DNA of 64,000 nt, taken from positions 4,983,209 through 5,047,208 of the forward strand of contig WMCF01000056.1 in NCBI GenBank assembly GCA_009792885.1, written 5' to 3'. Both the position numbers and the translations under genes were made by a program. This document shows, piece by piece, positions 57,513 to 64,000 of the stretch (within the stretch, counting starts at the first letter, position 1; the number at the start of each line of letters is the position of its first letter). Source of the stretch: Eremophila alpestris peregrina. Its lineage: Eukaryota; Chordata; Aves; Passeriformes; Alaudidae. The notes below the pieces were generated by a model, which ran no database searches, had not been told where the DNA came from, and was given only the letters and a program-made list of their open reading frames with translations.

Positions 57513-58798
57513 CTGCTAGGAAAAAGGAGGGGAAGAGAGCTCAGTGCTGTGGCTCACAGGCACCGGCTCTGCCTCTCTACTTCAGCAAACTGTTCAGTGC
57601 CTCAGCATTCCCTACCCAACCTCCCTGCACCAAGTGCTACAACTGAGGATCCACCAAGCCTGATGCTCGTGGAAGCTGAAGCAATGCTTGGCTGGAGTTC
57701 CCATCTCAGAAGAAGGAGAGAGATAAGCACAGTTATTGATACTGCCACACATAGGCCCTGGGGCATGTTGAGCCAGGCTGCAGTGCTTCCACTGCTCATT
57801 GTGGCTCTGGCCAGCTCTGCCAGTGGTCCAAGCATGCTCATGCTGGCACTGGTGCTGCTTCTGGTGCCTGTGAATGCAGCCCTTCTCTCTTGTGCACTGT
57901 TGCTAAATTCCAGGTTTCTCAAGATGATGTACAGCCATTAGTATTTTAAATGCAATTTCAGTTTCCTTCTTTAACAGTCTGAGGCAACTTCTCCCTTGTC
58001 ACAGAGCTGTGACACAGCTTTTAAACTGACACATGTGGCAGCCCAGCCCTGGGCAGGTCCCCAGCCTCTCTGCCAGCGTGCTCACTGGTGTTACTGCCTT
58101 GTCAATTATTGTTGAAACAGAAGAAGGTGAAGGAGGCCTAGCAGCTGACTCTTCTGAGGTGTTGAACCTCAAAGGGCTGGCTGTGTTGTAGCAGGCTGTG
58201 ACAGACTCCTTTGGAGGAACTGGTCCTGGGAAGATCCTCCTCCAAATTCAGGGCAGTTTTTCTCAGGTTCAAGGCTGGTGCTGACGCTTAATGCTTTGTT
58301 ACCTGTGAGGGGTTTGGAGGCCCAGAGTTTCATCTACCAAGGTATGGACAATTATTCCAGGGACGATCCAGCTGCTTTGTAAAGGGGCTTTCCTCTGAGG
58401 AGCTGCTTCTCCACTTTAGTCATGTTTCACTCCCTCCTCAGCCTCCCAAAATTCTGCTGACTCTTAGTCTGCTCTAAGCTGACTGAAAAATCCTCTTTCC
58501 TCTTCGTTTGACTCAGATTCTGGAAGGTTGTTGCTTCCTTATTCCCTGCAAAAGTGTTTTTTCCCGGAAGCCAGCATCCACAGGCTCTGAGCAGTTGCTC
58601 TTTGTCCTGGCCAGGCCAGACCTCTGCATCTGAGTGCAGGGTTGCTGTTTGCTTGTGCCCTGGAAGATTCCAAGAGCTGCCTGAACTCCTCCTGCTGCTT
58701 CCATGTTACAGGTGAGAATAATTGTACTCACAAGCACTTGATTACCCTGGCTGGGCTTTTCCCCCAGGGCTGGGAAGGCACTGCTGCTGCTTTTGGTT

Positions 58799-58816
58799 AA
58801 TAAATAACTTAATAAA
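58799..58816 (+). terminator. TK1: TK1 polyadenylation signals (two AATAAA)
   Basis: AATAAA at 58799-58804 and 58811-58816, followed by TTGTGTGTGTATTTT, a good downstream GU-rich element. This gives a 3'UTR of about 1.3 kb from 57513, in which I see no other gene. Confidence 0.85.
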
Positions 58817-59114
58817 CTTGTGTGTGTATTTTCTACCAGAGCCAGCAGTCTTCCTGGCTGTGACCAGTGAGACAGCATGGGCTGGTCACAGGGTAGGAGG
58901 GCCTCTCACAGGCCTGGTGTCGGAGCTCTGCTCACAGCAGGGAGCACGAGGGAGGACAGCCTAAAAATAGCCAGCAGCATGAGTGTGCTGTTCGAAGCAC
59001 AGCAGTTGGCAGGAGCTGCACTGCCCCACCTGACACCCCCAGCCCTGGACGGGCAGAAGGCAGGAGCTGATACAAAAGGCACATGGTGGTTCACACAGTC
59101 GCTTGGTGAAAACG

Positions 59115-59120
59115 TTTATT
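59115..59120 (-). terminator. SYNGR2: SYNGR2 polyadenylation signal (minus-strand AATAAA)
   Basis: Plus-strand TTTATT, so AATAAA on the minus strand, about 890 bases after the SYNGR2 stop. Only about 300 bases separate the TK1 and SYNGR2 transcript ends. Confidence 0.75.
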
Positions 59121-60005
59121 CCAACACTACAGTGACAACTACTTGAACACTGGCCCCAGCAGTGGTGGCCCACAGGCTGCTGGGGACAGTTTTACCACGG
59201 CACATCAGCAAACAACCTGAGACAATGGCCCTGAGGCACCTGGTGTGGCTGGAGTGCAGGCAGGAGCTCAGCCTGGCTGCAGCAGAGGCAGCACTCAGGC
59301 ACACAGGGGCAAGAAAGTGCTCCAGGACTGTCCTCAGCCATGGCCCTGCTGAGGGATCTCGGTGCTCACTGCTCCCACAGACCCCAAACAGCATCACCCA
59401 AGCACCAGCAGCTCTAGTGCAGGCTGGGGGAAGGCACAGCATGGCATCCAAAGACAAGAGGGGGCTTTGGCAGTAGCTCACCCAGCAGCAGGCAATGGGA
59501 GAAGGCACAAGAAGCCAGCACAGGCAGGGGCTGGGCCTGGCTGTGCCAGGGCAGCGAGAGATGGCATTTGGGGGAATGCAGCCAGCAGGGCTGAAAGGCA
59601 CTGGAGACAGGATGGGCCAGGGCAGCAGTCACAGGGGCAGAGCCTGGCCAGGGTCAGGGGCTGTGAGCTGCACCCCACCAACAAGGCACAACAGCAAAGC
59701 AGAGGCTGGTACGTGCCAGGGCATCCACACACCCAACCTCCTGCAGCTGCAGTGCTCACCCAGCAGCAGCACATCATCGTGTGTCAGATGACCCACCACA
59801 CACGGACTCTGGACCCTCCAATGAGGATCTCAGCTCCGGGACCAGGCAGAAGCCCCTCCTGCACCCCATGAAGAGGCCCAGTCACCTTCAAACAAAGCAG
59901 CCACCACCCTCCCACCCCACTCTCACCTCCAAGTCACAGATCCCTCCCTCCCACCCCACGGAAGGAATTGCACAGTACAGCTGTCCTGCGGGCACCAGCC
60001 AGGGC

Positions 60006-61215
60006 TCAGTAAACAGGGGGTGGCTGGTACCCCTCCGGGGGCTCTGCTGTGTGCGTGAAGGGTGGCTGCTGGTAGCTCTCGTGGCTGATGTTGGGGTAGC
60101 TGGAGTAGGGAGCTGAAACCCCTGGGCTGGGGTCGGCATAGCTGTGAGCAAAGTCCTCCACCCCCATTTTGTACCTCTTGTAAGCAAAGGTGAGCAGGAG
60201 TCCCTGCAGAGAGAAGGGGGCAGCAGGATTAAGGCCATTCCAGGCCGTGGAGGGCAGGGCACCCCTTTGTACATGGGGCAGAGTGGTTTGCTCACCCAGG
60301 AGAAGATGGAGAAGAAGCTGAAGGTGATGGCAGCACGGGCAGAGTCTGCTCCAATGTACACATCCTCAGACCGTGACCAGGACCACTGGTTGGTCAAGAA
60401 ACAGAAGCCGATGAACCACAGGAAGGTCCAGAGACCTGTGGGGGAAGTGGCATGAGGGGCCAGGGCTAGTCCTGCTGCTCCTGGGCAGTGCCCAGGCCAA
60501 ACCCTGGGCCAGACCCTGCTCCACCGTGCAGGCTGGCGCTGGCACCCGACCAGGGGCAGCCGCTCCTCGGGGCACTCAGCAGCAGCAGCAGCGCGTGGCC
60601 CGCGGGCAGCTCGCCAGACGGGAGCGACTCCCTTCGCCAGGCACCGGCAGCCACGTCACGGGACAAGGCGGCCATTGTGGCGGCGACAGCGGGCACAGCC
60701 CTGCCCCGTGCCCCCGTACCTGAGAAGCCGAGGTCGGCCAGCACCAGGTACTTGCGGTCGGTAGTGTTGCTGATCTGGGGGAAATAGACGTCCACCATGA
60801 AGAAGAAGATGCAGGCGAGGAAGGCCAGCACGCCGATGCCGATGCCGTAGCGACAGGCGTCCTCGTTGTGGTTGAAGACACAAAAGAGCCGGGGGTCCTC
60901 GGGCCGGCTCATGTAGCCATCCCCGACCAGGCAGGCGAACACGATCAGGGCGAAGACCTGCGGGGCGGAGCCCGTGTCCGGTGGGCGGCACCGAGGCCTG
61001 GGGGAGCACTTCGGGGGCTGCCCGTCCCGGCGGGCGAGGGGCACCGGCCTGCGGCGGGGGACGCCGTCCCGGCGAGGCTCTCCCGTCCCGTCCCTCCCGT
61101 CCCCACTCACCGCGCTGACGATCCGCGCCAGCACCTGCGGCTGCTGCACGAAGCGCACCAGGTCGAAGGCACCGCCGGCCTTGGCCGCCCCGTAGGCGCC
61201 TCCGCCGCCCTCCAT
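60006..61215 (-). CDS. SYNGR2: Synaptogyrin-2
   Basis: Four-pass MARVEL-domain protein of transport and synaptic-like vesicles, broadly expressed. Four minus-strand exons in transcript order: 61215-61111, 60957-60720, 60435-60296, 60203-60006. They total 681 nt and 226 residues (human 224). The N-terminus has the family stretch GGAFDLVRFVQQPQVLARI. Hydrophobic segments lie near residues 28-47, 74-96, 115-132 and 147-168. Conserved CRYGIGIGVLAFL and NQWSWS are present. The C-terminal tail is cytosolic and rich in tyrosine and proline, ending YQPPPVY. The start ATG (GCGATGG) is in a CpG island. Confidence 0.96.
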
Positions 61216-62160
61216 CGCGCTCCGCCGCCGCTGCTGCGCGGCACCGCCCCGGGAGGGCCGGCTCTGGCGGTGCGGAGCGCCGGGGCGGGGCGCGCTGGGT
61301 CCGGCGGGGCTGGGGCTCCCCCGCCCGGGCACAGAGCGCCGCGCCGGTCCCCGCTCCGTGTCCCGGGGCCCCGCTCCGTCCCTCCCTCCGCCCGGTGTAA
61401 CGGGGGACCGGAAGCGCCAGCCCCACGCCTCGGCCGTCGACGGGGCCCGGTGAGCGCAGCGGAGGGGAAACGGGGGGGTTCCCGCGGCCCCCACCCGGTA
61501 CCGGGAGGCGGAGAGAGGGACGGGACGGGCAGGGCTCGGTAGCCCCCGCCCTCCACGCAGATCCGCACCCACGCGAGCCACGGCCCGCACAGCCGGCGGC
61601 GGCAGCGCCGGGAGCGTTCCGTCGGTTTCCGGTATCGGGGCGAGCGGGGCCCGGGGGCAGCCGCGGAGCGAACACCTGCCCCAGGCAGCTTCAGCTCACC
61701 CCGGGGGCTGCGGAGCCCGAGAGCAGGGGAGGGAGGAGACGGCCGGGGAACACGGAGCGGGGCACGGGGGTCTTTGCTCCGATCTGTCCTCTTAGGGCCA
61801 GTCCGGGCCCTTCCCGAGCAGAGCTCGGAACTGGCGCTCGGAGGCTTCGTGCCTCACGAAGCGGGCGGAACCCGCTCGACGTGGTACCACCCCATCCGCC
61901 CTCTCTTCCTGATGCCTTCTTGGGCTGGACCCAGGATTAGTCGCGGGTTAGTCGCGGGCTAGTCCCAGTTTAGCCCCTTCGACTCCGCGCTGCCGCTTGC
62001 CCCCGACCTAGCGCACAGCGGCTCCGGCTCCATCCCCGGCCCGCAGCGCTCGGGAGCCGCGGGAACCGGGGCAGCCGTGGTTAACGGGGCTGGTGGGGGC
62101 CGGGACCAGCCGCCCGTCTGCTCACCACGGCAGGGCCGTGTAGGAGGGACCCGCTCGGCC
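60550..62160. promoter_or_regulatory. CpG island of the SYNGR2/TMC6 head-to-head pair
   Basis: GC- and CpG-rich sequence over SYNGR2 exons 1-2 and the 0.95 kb up to the TMC6 start. It probably serves both genes and contains the non-coding first exon of TMC6, whose limits I cannot fix. A small tandem repeat (TTAGTCGCGGG, GTTAGTCGCGGG, CTAGTCCC) lies at about 61935-61965. Confidence 0.7.
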
Positions 62161-62167
62161 TCACAGG

Positions 62168-63842
62168 ATGTCCCAGCCGCCCTCCATCACCCTCCATGTC
62201 CCCGAGGGCTCCGAGAGCGATGGGTGAGTGTGACCCCCCCGCTGCCCTGCAATGGCCTGGGACCTGCATCCCACAAAGCTACGACCTTGCGCCCTGCAGG
62301 CACCGGGTGTTCTGCCAACATGTCCCTGTGTTCCTGCAGCCAGGAGCCCAGTCTGGACAACGAGAGAGCCCTGCACACCTCATTCCACCAGCTCATCCTG
62401 GAGCAGAGCAGCTTGATCGAGGCAGGTCTGGAGCTGGAGATGCAGGAGAGGAGCAGAGGTAAAGCTGCAGCCTCAGCCAGGGCAGGCTGGGGACAGAGTG
62501 TGTGCCCAGGGCAGTCCCTCTGTTTGGGCCAGCTGTGTCACATGTCGATGCTGTGGCCAAAGCCCTCGTAGGAGTCTGCTGATGCCTTGGCCAGTGCAGA
62601 GTCCAGAGCAGATCAGATCTTGGGGACACAGAGCAGAGGGGACACAGCAGAGAGATGAGCCATGGACTCTCTGTATCCTGCCTTCCCCCTTCCAGAGTCC
62701 CGAGCCTGCTTGGCTCCTCCAGATGCCTGTGCCGTGGCCTGGCCAGAGCCCGGGCAAGGTGAGGGGCACCCCAGCTACTGCTCTGCCTCCCTGCAGATCC
62801 TGGCCAGCATGCCCAGCCGCACCATCGGTAGGTGCCACCTGCCTTCCCACCCTTCCCCAGGTCCCACTCTCCTGCCTGCCCTGCTCTCCCACAGTCTCCC
62901 AACCCCTGCTCTGCTCTGCTCTGCTGCACAGGACGCAACCTCGGGGCCATCATCTCCCAGTGCTGCAACCGCACGGCACGGCTGCGGCGCCGCAGCAGCC
63001 GCCCGCCCCTGCAGCAGCTCTGCCGCGCTGCACGGCCCAGCCTGCGCCACTACGACCTGGAGGCTGACCCCTCCAGGGCCACGCTAGAAGGTGAGGGGCC
63101 CCCAGGCTGTCAGGAGGCAGCACTGGCCCTGTTCCCACGCTGGGTTAGGGACAGGCATGCCGTGAGCTGGCGGCCGTGTCCCACTGAGCCCCTTGTGCCC
63201 CAGAGAAGCGGCGCCTGCTGGTGAAGGAGTTGCTGAGCCTCTCACCCAGCCAGTGCAGCCACATGCTGCTCACCATGCCCCTCAGCCTGGCGGAGAAACG
63301 CATCCTCCGGTAGGACCCCTTCCATCAGCTGGGCAGGACTCCCACAGCCAGAGCTGTCCCAGGGCCCGTGGTACCCTCTGACATCCCTCTCTTCTGGGCA
63401 GGCGGCAGCTGAGTGGGCAGAGAGGCCCACTGAGGCAGCACACCCATCCCTGGGCCCCTTTCCCACCCTGTGGTTGGTCCAAGGTCTGCATCATCCTCGT
63501 AAGTGGGGGGCACATGTCTGCATAGAGGCTGTGGGGGCTCCAGTGCTGGCTCCAGCCCCACTGCTCTCCCCATCTTCCTCTCCCCAGGGCTGCCGAGGTC
63601 TCTGGTACAGGCTCCTCTCCCTGCTCCGTGCTGCACAGCCCTGGCACTATGCCCTGAAGCAGATCGGTGGCCGTTTTGGCTCCAGTGTCCTCTCCTACTT
63701 CCTCTTCCTCAAGACACTCCTTATGTTGAACTTCTTTTCGTTCTTCATCCTTCTGGCCTTCGTGGTAGTCGTGCAGGCTGTGTACCCCCCTGTATCGGCC
63801 AGCCCCCAGCTCTTCACTGGCCTGGAGCTCCTCACAGGAGCG
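62168..63842 (+). CDS. TMC6: Transmembrane channel-like protein 6 (EVER1), first 308 residues; continues beyond the right edge
   Basis: TMC-family membrane protein of the endoplasmic reticulum, linked in human to zinc handling and epidermodysplasia verruciformis. Exons: 62168-62223, 62340-62458, 62696-62827, 62932-63090, 63204-63309, 63402-63498, 63588-63842; the remaining exons lie outside. Frame and phase agree at all junctions. TMC6-type landmarks: ILASMPSRTIG, AIISQCCNRTARLR, MPLSLAEKR and HYALKQIGGRFGSSVLSYFL, the last leading into a first transmembrane segment (LKTLLMLNFFSFFILLAFVV). The start ATG follows an acceptor-like CTCACAG at 62161-62167. TMC6 rather than TMC8 is chosen from the sequence landmarks and position. 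Confidence 0.92.
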
Positions 63843-64000
63843 GTAAGCATGGCCCAGGCACCCCCAGGTCAGAGGCTGCGCCAAGTCCAGGGGGCAGCCC
63901 CACTTCCCCTCTGTAATAATACCCCAGTTCTTGCCCTGGCACAGCCTGGGTCCCAGGAGCACCAGTGCTGTGGGTGCACAGGGTGGTGCTGCCTCAGCCC
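63843..64000 (+). other. TMC6: TMC6 intron, cut by the window edge
   Basis: Donor GTAAGC follows the exon ending at 63842. No acceptor with a TMC6-like continuation is visible before 64000. Confidence 0.8.

Noticed and set aside
60466..61590. 374-codon minus-strand frame over SYNGR2
   Set aside because: It reads through SYNGR2 exon 2 and introns. The real protein is the spliced four-exon product with correct phases.
62759..62796. Possible mini-intron in TMC6 exon 3 (GTGAGG ... CTGCAG)
   Set aside because: Removing 38 bases shifts the frame and is below a workable intron size. The unspliced frame reads straight into ILASMPSRTIG.
1..64000. tRNA, rRNA, CRISPR, insertion sequences, prophage or viral genes
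   Set aside because: None seen. The window is ordinary vertebrate genic DNA and I found no endogenous viral frames or CR1-type elements by eye; a RepeatMasker run would settle the latter.

Overview
This 64 kb window is vertebrate nuclear DNA, most likely from a bird. All genes have GT-AG introns, mostly 100-400 bp, and are densely packed. I saw no CR1-type LINE or other recognisable long interspersed repeat. The gene set and order match human 17q25.3, which corresponds to a gene-rich avian microchromosome (chicken chromosome 18 by general knowledge). SOCS3 encodes 209 residues rather than the human 225, and THA1 is intact, whereas in human it is a pseudogene. I cannot name the species.

Layout from left to right. 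109-19351 (+): the 3' part of DNAH17, an axonemal dynein heavy chain, in 44 coding exons from mid-AAA1 to the stop (2545 residues, frame consistent across every junction). 20968-34690 (-): complete PGS1, mitochondrial phosphatidylglycerophosphate synthase, 9 exons, 566 residues, tail-to-tail with DNAH17. 36114-38596 (+): SOCS3 with twin STAT elements, a TATA-like box, a 5'UTR intron and an AU-rich 3'UTR, head-to-head with PGS1 across a CpG island. 38.6-49.9 kb: a gene desert by local standards. It holds AT-rich islands that look like conserved non-coding elements, an orphan CpG island and a 36-base poly-G run. 50077-52386 (+): THA1, threonine aldolase, 7 exons, 405 residues. 53257-55587 (-): AFMID, kynurenine formamidase, 11 exons, 291 residues. 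55980-57512 (+): TK1, cytosolic thymidine kinase, 7 exons, 223 residues. It shares with AFMID a short divergent promoter carrying five ATTGG motifs and an E2F-type site. 60006-61215 (-): SYNGR2, synaptogyrin-2, 4 exons, 226 residues. 62168-63842 (+): the first seven coding exons of TMC6, running off the right edge.

The genes do not form one pathway; this is a conserved syntenic block. Its structure is mainly regulatory: three head-to-head pairs (PGS1/SOCS3, AFMID/TK1, SYNGR2/TMC6) and three tail-to-tail pairs (DNAH17/PGS1, THA1/AFMID, TK1/SYNGR2). Compared with the human order as I recall it, BIRC5 and TMEM235 (between AFMID and THA1) and C17orf99 and TMC8 (between SYNGR2 and TMC6) are not at their expected positions.

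I found no convincing new enzyme system. The most interesting signals are the repeated TTCC(A/T)GGAA elements around SOCS3, the candidate enhancer islands and orphan CpG island in the SOCS3-THA1 gap, the five-ATTGG AFMID/TK1 promoter, the missing syntenic genes and a GC-AG intron in DNAH17.
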